Below are positions 1-6,157 of a stretch of 36,571 nt of DNA, in pieces. Position numbers and translations under genes: made by a program. This stretch comes from a virus, in IMG/VR virus record IMGVR_UViG_3300034061_001950, positions 1-36,571 of that record. One strand, given 5' to 3'. How positions within the stretch are numbered: position 1 is the stretch's first letter; each line of letters opens with the position of its first letter. Under the pieces are notes generated by a model, which did no database searches, had not been told where the DNA came from, and was given only the letters and a program-made list of their open reading frames with translations.

Positions 1-285
1 CCAGAACAGCACAGTTCTGCTGGACGACAACGGCAAGCTGGGTCAGGTTGACGCGATAGACTTTGACACCACCCCGACCAGCGCACCCGCCGCTGGCCGT
101 ATGCTGTGGGACAGCACCGAGGGTTCACCTCAAGTTGGTCTGGCCGGAGGCAATGTCGCTGCTTTGATCGGCACCGACCTTCATGTGTTGTGCTACAACG
201 ACACCGGTAGCCCGATGACCAAGGGTCAGGTGATCAGGGTCAACGGGTCAAGCGGCACCCGGCTCAAGATAGCCTTGGCCCAAGG
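1..285 (+). repeat. Terminal redundancy, left copy
   Basis: Bases 1-285 match 36287-36571 except at 127 (A versus C at 36413) and 158 (G versus C at 36444). The first change is silent in the fibre frame; the second changes Ala to Pro. This is the sign of a circular or circularly permuted genome assembled past its own start, not of a biological repeat inside the genome. Confidence 0.9.
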
Positions 286-1327
286 AGACGGAGACCCCAA
301 CAGCGCAGAGACCATTGGCCTTGTCGCAGAGCCGATCGCTAACAATGCCAGCGGGTACGTCATTACCCGTGGTCTGATAAGGAGCATCAATACCAACTCC
401 TTTAACGAGGGGGACGTCTTGTATCTGTCTCCAACCGTGGCTGGACAGATCACCAACGTCAAGCCAGTAGCCCCTGCCCACATGGTACGGGTTGGATACT
501 GCATCAAGAAGGCGGGAGGGGCTGGCATCATCTATGTGGACCCCCTCAACGGGTTTGAGCTGAGTGAGCTGCATGATGTCCGCATCACTACGCCTGCGAC
601 TAATACGGCGGGGCTGTTCTGGAATGCGACCGACAGCGTTTGGGAGAACTTAACCCCAGCCAACGCGCGAACAGCCCTTGGCCTCGGAACAGCGGCAACG
701 CAGGCATCCACCGACTTCCAAAGCGCAGACGCCACGCTCACGGCATTGGCGGGCCTTAACGCCACGGCGGGCCTTGTCGAGCAGACGGGCGCGGACACGT
801 TCACGAAGCGGGCCATTGGGGTGGCGGCATCGACAAGCATCCCCACGCGGGCCGATGCGGATGCGCGGTATGAACTGGCATCGCAGACATCGCGCTCCGG
901 CATTTCCTCGCCGTTCAGCACGAGCAGCGCAACGCTCGTTGACGTGACCGGGCTGAACGTGACCTTGCAGGCGAATAGCATCTATCAGTTTTACGCCTAC
1001 ATCGTCTGCCAGTCCACCAATACATCCACGGGCTTTGGTCAGACGTTCAGCTTCACCAACAGCCCGACCAAGATCCACCTGCTTGCACAGCAGCAACGGA
1101 CCTTGGTGGACCCTATTACCACGGCGCTGAATGACATCACGGCAAGCGATGACGTGTTGACCCAAACGACCGTCCCCACGGCCAACGCGGACCTGTTCTG
1201 CTTGACCCGTGGCGTTATTGTGACGGGGGCCAATTCATCAGTAGTGCAGGCCCGCTTGGTGCGCGGCGGCAGCGCCAACAATGTCAGCGTCCAATACGGC
1301 TACATCATCGCTCACAAGATCGCCTAA
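1..1327 (+). CDS. Tail fibre / receptor-binding protein, 3' part (starts at 36012)
   Basis: The reading frame is open from base 2 and is the continuation of the gene starting at 36012, so an internal ATG at 101 is not the true start. The central part carries a domain around GTDLHVLCYNDTGSPMTKGQ, seen in phage appendage proteins. Next comes a segment with ANARTALGLGTAATQ and DADARYE, typical of tail-fibre shafts. The last 130 or so residues are beta-rich and have no recognised motif; this is where a receptor-binding head would be expected. Such modular layout is usual for fibres, whose ends change fastest. It is followed at once by a small gene, the holin and the endolysin. Role as host-recognition protein is inferred. 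Confidence 0.75.
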   Translation, partial: QNSTVLLDDNGKLGQVDAIDFDTTPTSAPAAGRMLWDSTEGSPQVGLAGGNVAALIGTDLHVLCYNDTGSPMTKGQVIRVNGSSGTRLKIALAQGDGDPNSAETIGLVAEPIANNASGYVITRGLIRSINTNSFNEGDVLYLSPTVAGQITNVKPVAPAHMVRVGYCIKKAGGAGIIYVDPLNGFELSELHDVRITTPATNTAGLFWNATDSVWENLTPANARTALGLGTAATQASTDFQSADATLTALAGLNATAGLVEQTGADTFTKRAIGVAASTSIPTRADADARYELASQTSRSGISSPFSTSSATLVDVTGLNVTLQANSIYQFYAYIVCQSTNTSTGFGQTFSFTNSPTKIHLLAQQQRTLVDPITTALNDITASDDVLTQTTVPTANADLFCLTRGVIVTGANSSVVQARLVRGGSANNVSVQYGYIIAHKIA

Positions 1328-1352
1328 TGGCCACCATCCGCACGACAGCATC

Positions 1353-1466
1353 ATGGAGGACACGGACTTCAAGGCTGGCATAGGAGACTGGTATGAGGCA
1401 AGCGAAGGCATCTTCTATCGCCCGCTGTCTACACCTCCTGACGTACCCGAAGAACTGCAACCATGA
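1353..1466 (+). CDS. Small acidic protein, 37 residues
   Basis: An ATG at 1353 opens a 37-residue frame (MEDTDFKAGIGDWYEASEGI at its start) that ends in ATGA overlap with the holin start at 1463. The overlap and the filled gap between fibre and holin argue that it is translated. It is acidic with several aromatic residues and has no signal peptide or membrane segment. The family is not recognised. In phages, tiny proteins at this place are sometimes fibre chaperones or lysis regulators, but nothing in the sequence decides this. A competing 18-codon frame starts at 1327 and stops at about 1383; it looks random. Confidence 0.5.
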   Translation: MEDTDFKAGIGDWYEASEGIFYRPLSTPPDVPEELQP

Positions 1467-1900
1467 ACACCGAACGCTTGAAGCATCTCGCCTCGCAGAC
1501 CATCGACCCCAGCGGAGGGGCGTGGCTGCTACACCTCATTAGCGTGGCATGCGCCGCAGCCGCCTCGTTCATCGTCCCGGTCAAGCACTACCTGCTCCTC
1601 ATCGGGGCGCTGGTCCTGTGCGACATGTACACGGGATGGCGGGCCTCAGGTAAGGTGTTCAACAGCAAAGGCATGGGAGGCACCATTGAGAAGGTCGTGC
1701 TCTACATGCTCGCCATCCTCATCTGCCGCGGCGTTGACCTGTCCTTCGGCTTGGGAAATACCTTGGGAGTGACCACCGTCACCGCTGGTGTCATCGTCAG
1801 CCGGGAGCTGCTCAGTAACCTTGAGAACATCGGCAAGGTCACAGGCCTCGACCTGGTGACCGAGGTCAAGGCATTCCTCGGCAAGATGTTCAAGCGTTGA
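1463..1900 (+). CDS. Phage holin, toxin secretion/phage lysis holin family
   Basis: Holins collect in the inner membrane and at a set time open it so that the endolysin can reach the cell wall. This 145-residue protein has hydrophobic segments at about 22-35, 40-56, 75-90 and 100-112. The stretches CDMYTGWRASGK and VSRELLSNLENIGK resemble the Phage_holin_4 (Bacillus phi29-type, PF05105) family, and the length is normal for it. The start overlaps the preceding small gene by ATGA, and the amidase follows 15 bp later, giving the classic holin-endolysin pair. The hydrophilic C-terminus ends in a basic KMFKR, as expected for a cytoplasmic tail. Family call is by motif reading. Confidence 0.82.
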   Translation: MNTERLKHLASQTIDPSGGAWLLHLISVACAAAASFIVPVKHYLLLIGALVLCDMYTGWRASGKVFNSKGMGGTIEKVVLYMLAILICRGVDLSFGLGNTLGVTTVTAGVIVSRELLSNLENIGKVTGLDLVTEVKAFLGKMFKR

Positions 1901-1915
1901 TAGTCAATCGCGCCC

Positions 1916-2320
1916 ATGCGGAGTATCACCCATCTCGTTGTCCATTGCACCGCTACGCCACAGTCTGCGACTGTCGCCAGCATCCAACGGTACTGGAGGC
2001 AGGTGATGGGATGGCGCAGCCCCGGCTACCACATTCTGATACTTCCGAACGGAAACGCGGTGAGGCTGGCACCGGACGAGGCGACGACGAACGGCGTGAA
2101 GGGGCATAACGCCACCAGCCTACACGTCAGCTACATCGGCGGCGTGGATGCCAACAACCGACCGCTCGACAACCGCACGCCTGAGCAGAAGGTGGCGCTG
2201 CTGCGCGTCATCAACGAGTGGCGCGCCTTGTACCCCAACGCAACCGTCCAAGGGCATCGTGACTTCCCAGGCGTCAGCAAGGCCTGCCCATCATTTGATG
2301 CCCGCACCGAGTATGCTTAG
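1916..2320 (+). CDS. N-acetylmuramoyl-L-alanine amidase (endolysin)
   Basis: The enzyme cuts the bond between muramic acid and the stem peptide in peptidoglycan, causing lysis. The 134-residue protein consists of a single Amidase_2 (T7 lysozyme-like) domain. Zinc ligands are His10 (VVHCTATP), His114 (GHRDFPG) and Cys124 (KACPSFD). Tyr38 and Lys122 sit at the catalytic positions known from T7 lysozyme. There is no signal peptide and no cell-wall-binding domain, so export needs the holin upstream, as usual for phages of Gram-negative hosts. Its last codons overlap the start of the next gene at 2313. T7 lysozyme also binds RNA polymerase; nothing here tests that. Confidence 0.92.
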   Translation: MRSITHLVVHCTATPQSATVASIQRYWRQVMGWRSPGYHILILPNGNAVRLAPDEATTNGVKGHNATSLHVSYIGGVDANNRPLDNRTPEQKVALLRVINEWRALYPNATVQGHRDFPGVSKACPSFDARTEYA

Positions 2321-3206
2321 AGAGGTCACCCGCACCAGCCACATCTACGAGGTCAACACCAAGCTCTCCAACATTGAGCAGTGGGTGTTCCTTTGCCCCG
2401 ACATCCACTGGGACAACCCACATTGCAAGCGCGACCTGCTCAAGCGGCACCTCGATGAGGCAGTTAAGATGGGCGCGCGCATCGTCATGCCCGGCGACAC
2501 GTTCTGCCTCATGCAGGGTGCCTATGACCCACGCAAACAGAAGAGCGACATTAGGCCGGAGCACAACGTCAACCATTACCTTGACGCGGTGGTGGAGACG
2601 GCTGCTGAGTGGTTCGCCCCTTACCAGCCATACATCGACATCGTTGGCCTCGGCAACCATGAGACCAGCATCCTCAAGCGGATGGAGACCGACGTGGTAC
2701 AGCGCTTCGTGAGCCTCCTAAACAGCAAGGCCAAGGGCGGGCACAGGGTGATGGCCGGCGGTTATGGTGGCTGGTACACGCTGATGGGCAACATGACCGG
2801 CACCCGCAAGAGCTATGTGATCAAGTACTACCACGGCAGCGGTGGTGGTGCTCCGGTCACCAAGGGCACCATCCAGCACAACCGTGCCAGCACCCAGACC
2901 GAGGGTGCCGACGCCATCGTGATGGGGCACGTCCACAACGACTATGTGGTGACCTACACGAGAGAGATGCTGGACGCGCAGTACCAGCCGGTGACGCGGG
3001 ACCTGCTCATGATCCGATGCTCGACCTACAAGGACGAGTATGCCGACGGCCACAGTGGCTGGCATGTGGAGAGAGGCGGAGGACCGAGGCCGCTGGGTGG
3101 GCAGTTCCTTTGCGTGCGTTTCCACAAGGGATGGGCAGGCAACAAGGAGCGCAAGATCAACCCAAAGGCCTCGTCGGTCGTCGCTTTCAGCAGGCGGGCA
3201 ATATGA
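2313..3206 (+). CDS. Calcineurin-like metallophosphoesterase
   Basis: This 297-residue protein has the full set of metal-binding motifs of the metallophosphatase superfamily: Asp30-x-His32, Gly61-Asp62, Gly114-Asn115-His116-Glu117, His174 and Gly205-His206-Val207-His208. Such enzymes bind two metal ions and cut phosphomonoesters or phosphodiesters in proteins, nucleotides or DNA. The substrate cannot be read from the sequence. I chose the ATG at 2313, which overlaps the endolysin end by 8 bp; an in-frame upstream ATG at 2148 would make the first 55 residues an overlapping reading of the amidase. Its 3' end overlaps the converging minus-strand gene by 20 bp. A virion or DNA role is possible; placement beside lysis genes is unusual. 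Confidence 0.85.
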   Translation: MLREVTRTSHIYEVNTKLSNIEQWVFLCPDIHWDNPHCKRDLLKRHLDEAVKMGARIVMPGDTFCLMQGAYDPRKQKSDIRPEHNVNHYLDAVVETAAEWFAPYQPYIDIVGLGNHETSILKRMETDVVQRFVSLLNSKAKGGHRVMAGGYGGWYTLMGNMTGTRKSYVIKYYHGSGGGAPVTKGTIQHNRASTQTEGADAIVMGHVHNDYVVTYTREMLDAQYQPVTRDLLMIRCSTYKDEYADGHSGWHVERGGGPRPLGGQFLCVRFHKGWAGNKERKINPKASSVVAFSRRAI

Positions 3207-3573
3207 CAACCACCAGCTCGGTGATGTAGGCGACAATGCCAGCTCGATGGATATTGCCACGAGCGGCCCAGATGAACACGCTGTCGTAGATGTTGGAGGC
3301 TGAGACATACCGCCAGTCCAGGCCGCGCAGATAATTGAGCGTGAAGCGGAACACGGCGCTGAACAGGAACGCCATCGCCACCACCATCGGCAAAGTGCCA
3401 ATCAACAGGCAGGCGATGCTCATCACCACAGCCCGGATGAACCATTGCTCGCGGTGGTCGATATGCCCATGATTAGCTATCTGACGGTGGTCATCTGTGG
3501 CACACCAGATGGCGTATAAGACCGTGAAGGCGCAGATGGCTATCACTTCCATCGTCCGGTATAGTTCATCCAT
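3187..3573 (-). CDS. Small membrane protein, last gene of the minus-strand lysis operon
   Basis: This frame encodes about 128 residues from the ATG at 3573. Hydrophobic segments lie near residues 9-24 (VIAICAFTVLYAIWC) and 45-80 (a long stretch with SIACLLIGTLPMVVAMAFLF), and a further weaker one near the C-terminus. Between the first two there is a His-rich loop. An ATG at 3552 would instead give an overlap of ten bases with the stop of the upstream gene and may be the coupled start. The family is not recognised. Its place behind a predicted spanin and another small membrane protein suggests a lysis-related or envelope role, possibly a second holin or antiholin, but that is inference only. 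Confidence 0.6.
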   Translation of the reverse strand: MDELYRTMEVIAICAFTVLYAIWCATDDHRQIANHGHIDHREQWFIRAVVMSIACLLIGTLPMVVAMAFLFSAVFRFTLNYLRGLDWRYVSASNIYDSVFIWAARGNIHRAGIVAYITELVVVILPAC

Positions 3574-3746
3574 GTGCCGAACCACAGCAACGCAGGAGCC
3601 ATAAGCCCAAGCAAGGCCCACGCGCTCTCCTCAAAGGCCATCACAATAGAGGCAACGCCGAAGAGATGGATGATGATGGCTGCGGGCCAAGGCGTCAGGC
3701 CGAAGCCGGACCACCTGGTGATGTATTGGAGGAAGGTCTCACGCAT
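3543..3746 (-). CDS. Small two-helix membrane protein, 67 residues
   Basis: The protein has two hydrophobic stretches, at about 20-37 (PAAIIIHLFGVASIVMAF) and 42-60 (AWALLGLMAPALLWFGTWM), separated by a short loop with two Glu residues. Size and shape resemble small class II holins or antiholins, but no family motif is visible. The start ATG at 3746 overlaps the spanin stop (ATGCGTGA), which argues for translational coupling. It is in the same operon as the XRE regulator and the spanin candidate. Codon use and hydrophobicity pattern support a real gene. Confidence 0.6.
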   Translation of the reverse strand: MRETFLQYITRWSGFGLTPWPAAIIIHLFGVASIVMAFEESAWALLGLMAPALLWFGTWMNYTGRWK

Positions 3747-4167
3747 GGCGATGAGGTGGATATCGGTAAAGCAGGAACATCGCGAGGCACATCACGGCCA
3801 TGACCATGGCGGCGGTGCGCCACCACCTGCTCACCTTGGTATTGGTCGGGCATGGCACTACCCGGTCCACGGTCACGGTCACGGTGTCGGCCTTGACGGT
3901 GCCGGTCACATCCAGCACCACCTTTGCGGTATCGCATGGGCTGCCCGTGGGTACTCTCACGATCTGCACCGTCTGCCGGTCGTTAGTGATGGTGATGGTG
4001 TCGTGACGCGTCAGCGTGTCACGGACCATGACTGTATCGGCCGGCATCACCACGGTGATGGTGTCCGTCCGATGCAGCTCAGGATGGCGTGACAGCAGCC
4101 GTTGCAGGCGGCGCTCAGGTGAGCAGCCTACGAGCAGGACCGAGGCGAGGATGATGCGCGCTTGCAT
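3739..4167 (-). CDS. Predicted unimolecular spanin (u-spanin)
   Basis: Spanins join the inner and outer membranes in the last step of lysis of Gram-negative hosts. This 142-residue frame has both anchors in one chain. At the N-terminus is a lipoprotein signal, MQARIILASVLLVGCS, with lipobox LVGC and Cys15. At the C-terminus, residues about 117-134 (TAAMVMAVMCLAMFLLY) form a transmembrane helix with a short basic tail. Between them lies a periplasmic part with repeated Asp-Thr beta-strand motifs (DTITV, DTVMV, DTITI, DTVTV). This layout matches T1 gp11-type u-spanins, which are beta-rich rather than coiled coil. An in-frame start at 4203 would bury the lipoprotein signal, so 4167 is preferred. 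No separate Rz/Rz1 pair was seen. Confidence 0.7.
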   Translation of the reverse strand: MQARIILASVLLVGCSPERRLQRLLSRHPELHRTDTITVVMPADTVMVRDTLTRHDTITITNDRQTVQIVRVPTGSPCDTAKVVLDVTGTVKADTVTVTVDRVVPCPTNTKVSRWWRTAAMVMAVMCLAMFLLYRYPPHRHA

Positions 4168-4304
4168 GCCTCTAAGGTACGGTTGATCTGCTCCTCTGTC
4201 CAACCACGCAGGCGGCGCAGCTCAATCCATGCATTCAGGTACACCTCGTTGTGGCTGGGTGTGACCTGGGGGCGGACGGTGGACCTGATGCGTGGAGTGC
4301 TCAT
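4128..4304 (-). CDS. Small protein between regulator and spanin, 58 residues
   Basis: This frame starts at 4304 by ATGA overlap with the stop of the XRE gene and runs into the spanin start, overlapping it by 40 bp. The middle, NEVYLNAWIELRRLRGWTEE, looks like a short amphipathic helix pair. The first 18 residues are basic and Pro-rich. No known family is recognised. The exact overlap with the regulator stop is the main reason for calling it. The last dozen residues (SSSPRSCS at the end) look like read-through over the spanin signal peptide, so the functional part may be only the first 48 residues. Confidence 0.5.
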   Translation of the reverse strand: MSTPRIRSTVRPQVTPSHNEVYLNAWIELRRLRGWTEEQINRTLEACKRASSSPRSCS

Positions 4305-4483
4305 GACTGGATGGCTTTGAGAAGTTGCATGGCGGTGGAATAGTAGACGTCGCCATCACCACGCAGGAAGGTGTGGACGGTGGACTTGGGCGCACCGGAG
4401 CGGCGAACCAGCTCGCCGATGGTCCATTTGCGGGCACGCAACTCGGCCTTGATGGCCTTGCGGAGTTTGGGTGTGGTGTTCAT
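4301..4483 (-). CDS. XRE-family helix-turn-helix regulator, 60 residues
   Basis: The protein is a bare Cro/C1-type DNA-binding domain. The helix-turn-helix is TIGELVRRSGAPKSTVHTFL at about residues 21-40, preceded by a basic helix. There is no dimerisation or peptidase domain, so it is shorter than CI-type repressors and closer to Cro in size. It heads the minus-strand operon with the spanin and membrane proteins and faces the early operon starting at 4644. The space between the two holds three GTACATT-type sites, probable operators. It likely controls its own operon, the early operon or both. No integrase was found, so a lysogeny switch is not implied. Confidence 0.78.
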   Translation of the reverse strand: MNTTPKLRKAIKAELRARKWTIGELVRRSGAPKSTVHTFLRGDGDVYYSTAMQLLKAIQS

Positions 4484-4488
4484 GGTGG

Positions 4489-4520
4489 CAAACCTACGGC
4501 GGGCCGCACCGACCGTGCAA
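4489..4520 (-). promoter_or_regulatory. Candidate Bacteroidota-type promoter for the minus-strand operon
   Basis: Read on the minus strand, TAGGTTTG (4496-4489) fits the -7 motif TAnnTTTG, and TTG at 4520-4518 lies 21 bases upstream, where the -33 element is expected. The XRE start codon is only five bases below the -7 motif, so transcription would begin at or next to the ATG, giving a leaderless or nearly leaderless message. Confidence 0.5.
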
Positions 4521-4553
4521 GCTATTTCCGTTGGTGGTCGGGATATGTCATTT

Positions 4554-4619
4554 AATGTACAAGAATGCGACTACTGGTGTACATTGGTGTTGCACCGTGT
4601 CCGGTTCGCCGTACATTTG
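4554..4619 (+). promoter_or_regulatory. Early promoter with three GTAC-centred operator-like sites
   Basis: AATGTACA (4554-4561) and TGTACATT (4578-4585) are exact inverted repeats. A third related site, GTACATT, is at 4611-4617. Their GTAC centres are 22 and 32 bp apart, close to two and three helical turns. The third site is part of TACATTTG (4612-4619), a match to the Bacteroidota -7 motif TAnnTTTG, with TTG at 4590-4592 nineteen bases upstream as a -33 candidate. The early gene at 4644 starts 24 bases below. Binding by the adjacent XRE protein is an inference from position. Confidence 0.55.
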
Positions 4620-4643
4620 GCAAACAATCAACGACACAACGCC

Positions 4644-4835
4644 ATGAACAACACTCTCATCAACGGAAAAGAAAAGATTGGCAACCGTGGGTATTTCGTG
4701 TATTACACGGGAAGCATGTTCTTCGCCATCTATAGCTATGGTGATGGCGATGTGCTTTTCCTAAGCAAGCCTTACCGCACGGCCAAGGGCGCAGACAAGA
4801 AGCTGACTGAATACCGCAAGCAAGCCAACGAGTAA
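4644..4835 (+). CDS. Early small protein, 63 residues, unknown
   Basis: First gene of the rightward early operon. The ATG at 4644 follows an A/C-rich leader (ACGACACAACGCC) and the promoter described above. Longer in-frame starts would run through the promoter region and are rejected. The protein is rich in Tyr, Gly and Lys (GYFVYYTGSMFFAIYSYGDG), with a basic C-terminal helix. It looks like a small beta-sheet domain followed by a helix. No family is recognised. First genes in early operons often act on the host, but no function can be assigned. Confidence 0.65.
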   Translation: MNNTLINGKEKIGNRGYFVYYTGSMFFAIYSYGDGDVLFLSKPYRTAKGADKKLTEYRKQANE

Positions 4836-4848
4836 CACCGCTACCGCC

Positions 4849-5094
4849 ATGTACGCCAGCATCAACATCAAGACAGGGGACATCGAACTCGCAGTCTGGA
4901 ACAACCACACCGACGACGAGATGATTGTCACCACCGCCAACCTGCACGAGATCACAAGCCAGCCGGTCGAGGATGGCAGCCCGCGCCGCTGGTGCGAGAT
5001 GCCTGAGGACCTGATGCGTGAGCATGTGGAGAACGTGCTCGACTGCAAGGCCTCAGACATGGGCTACACCCTCCGCGAATTCTACTGGTTCTAA
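4849..5094 (+). CDS. Early small protein, 81 residues, unknown
   Basis: Second gene of the early operon, 13 bp after the first. It opens with MYASINIKTGDIELAVWNNH, then has an acidic stretch (TDDEMIV), a basic turn (GSPRRWCEMPEDL) and a C-terminal helix ending in TLREFYWF. The two Cys residues are too far apart to suggest a metal site. It is net acidic, like many host-takeover proteins. No family is recognised. The start follows an A/C-rich leader without a Shine-Dalgarno sequence, like its neighbours. Confidence 0.62.
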   Translation: MYASINIKTGDIELAVWNNHTDDEMIVTTANLHEITSQPVEDGSPRRWCEMPEDLMREHVENVLDCKASDMGYTLREFYWF

Positions 5095-5114
5095 CCATCA
5101 ACACCACCACCAAC

Positions 5115-5351
5115 ATGGAACACTTTGACTACCTCTGGGCCACCTTCGTTCAACGCGTGAGCGATGCCCGCACGACCAACGACCGCAAGGCAATGCTAGC
5201 CCTGCGCATCGCTGATGCCATCGACCGCCTCGACACTCTTGCCCGCTCTGCACAGACGTGGAAGGATGCAGGCTGCAGCATCCCCGACCGGACACGCCGC
5301 AACTACCGCCTGACCAAGATCCGCATCAACCTCCTCCTCGATAACATCTAA
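5115..5351 (+). CDS. Early small helical protein, 78 residues, unknown
   Basis: The protein appears almost wholly helical: MEHFDYLWATFVQRVSDAR, then KAMLALRIADAIDRLDTLAR, then a basic C-terminal part with RTRRNYRLTKIRINLLLDNI. The start follows a leader of repeated ACC and AAC triplets. Length and codon pattern match the other early genes. No recognised domain. The basic C-terminal half could bind nucleic acid or a partner protein; this is speculation. Confidence 0.62.
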   Translation: MEHFDYLWATFVQRVSDARTTNDRKAMLALRIADAIDRLDTLARSAQTWKDAGCSIPDRTRRNYRLTKIRINLLLDNI

Positions 5352-5355
5352 GACC

Positions 5356-5643
5356 ATGAGCCTCACCAAGAACTCCCAAGCCTACCAGGACTACGCCAGC
5401 CAGCGCGACTATGACCTGGAGTACCGCGAGCATGCCTACCTCGCCGAGCGCAATTACCTCGAGCACCTGCGCAGCAGGCTTATCGAGGACCTCAAGCTGT
5501 TCGGCGACCACATGATGCAGAGCCTCACCACCGGTGAGAGTGACCGCATCAGCACCAACAACTGGCGTGTGACCCGCATCAAGTTAACCGAAACCGAGGC
5601 GAAGCTCGCGGCCCTCAACGGCGAGCGCAACATCAACAAGTAG
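5356..5643 (+). CDS. Early helical protein, 95 residues, unknown; 3' end is duplicated downstream
   Basis: A charged, largely helical protein with many Tyr, Arg and Glu residues in its first half (YASQRDYDLEYREHAYLAER) and a short coiled-coil-like stretch after it. The C-terminus, ETEAKLAALNGERNINK, is encoded in a 61-bp sequence that occurs again at 6162-6222, where it follows the Gly/Asp repeat gene and encodes only a fragment. So this gene is the intact donor or the target of a recombination event. It ends in tandem TAG stops, five bases before the next ATG. Function is unknown. Confidence 0.6.
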   Translation: MSLTKNSQAYQDYASQRDYDLEYREHAYLAERNYLEHLRSRLIEDLKLFGDHMMQSLTTGESDRISTNNWRVTRIKLTETEAKLAALNGERNINK

Positions 5644-5653
5644 TAGACATGGA
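5593..5653 (+). repeat. 61-bp direct repeat, left copy
   Basis: Matches 6162-6222 at 60 of 61 positions; the only difference is G at 5627 versus A at 6196. It covers the last 16 codons of one gene, the double stop, the spacer and the first two bases past the next ATG. Together the copies bracket two genes in a unit of 569 bp. Confidence 0.9.
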
Positions 5654-5933
5654 CAAGACAATTGATGGCATCGAATACGTCCGCAAAGATGCGCAGGCTA
5701 TCGGTGATGTGCGTATCATCGTTGCCGACCGTGGATGGGTGTTCGTTGGCAACTGCCACGACAATGACGACGGTAGCGTGACAATCACCAACTGCCGGAA
5801 TATCCGCTTGTGGGGGACGAAACAAGGACTTGGTGAGCTTGTGAATGGGCCTCTTCAAGGTACTAAGCACGATGCTTATGGAACCGTGCGATGCACGCCA
5901 ATCGTGACAATTTCCGTTAACAAAGGATGGTGA
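5649..5933 (+). CDS. Small protein in the repeat-flanked cassette, 94 residues, unknown
   Basis: A predicted beta-rich protein with several Gly, Asn and Asp turns (DRGWVFVGNCHDNDDGSVTI) and two Cys residues in NCHD and NCRN. It ends in SVNKGW. The family is not recognised. The gene begins inside the left 61-bp repeat and overlaps the next gene by TGATG, so the two are probably translated together. It would be lost if the repeats recombined. Confidence 0.58.
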   Translation: MDKTIDGIEYVRKDAQAIGDVRIIVADRGWVFVGNCHDNDDGSVTITNCRNIRLWGTKQGLGELVNGPLQGTKHDAYGTVRCTPIVTISVNKGW

Positions 5934-6157
5934 TGAATAGATACATTCTCTTGCGCGGCGACGGCTTCGGCGACGACGACGGCAACGGCTACGGCTACGG
6001 CGACGGCGACGGCTACGGCAATGGCGATGGCAACGGCTACGGCGACGGCGACGGCGACGGCTACGGCAACGGCGATGGCAACGGCTACGGCGATGGCTAC
6101 GGCGACGGCTACGGATGCGGCGATGGCAACGGAGACGGCGATGGCAATGGCTATTAA
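5933..6157 (+). CDS. Gly/Asp/Asn/Tyr low-complexity repeat protein, 74 residues
   Basis: After a short lead (MNRYILLRGDGFG) every second residue is Gly, alternating with Asp, Asn or Tyr. Residues near 27-58 form two copies of a 16-residue unit beginning GYGNGDGNGYGDG. The start at 5933 overlaps the previous stop by TGATG; an in-frame ATG at 5927 is also possible. Such Gly-Asp repeats may bind calcium as RTX repeats do, or form flexible adhesive or phase-separating chains. The repeat is not the RTX nonapeptide, so the comparison is loose. Other frames of this DNA give Ala-Thr or Arg-rich nonsense, which favours this frame, as does the sensible N-terminus. Confidence 0.6.
   Translation: MNRYILLRGDGFGDDDGNGYGYGDGDGYGNGDGNGYGDGDGDGYGNGDGNGYGDGYGDGYGCGDGNGDGDGNGY
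6011..6106 (+). repeat. Two tandem 48-bp units inside a GGCnAC hexamer tract
   Basis: Copies are 6011-6058 and 6059-6106, each encoding 16 residues of the Gly-rich protein. The wider tract from about 5958 to 6154 is built from GGC alternating with GAC, AAC, TAC or GAT. Such DNA is prone to slippage, so copy number may vary among phage individuals. Confidence 0.8.

Noticed and set aside
4222-4437. A 71-residue Pro/Ser-rich minus-strand ORF in the regulator region
   Set aside because: It overlaps both the XRE gene and the 58-residue gene, which are joined by ATGA; its composition looks random.
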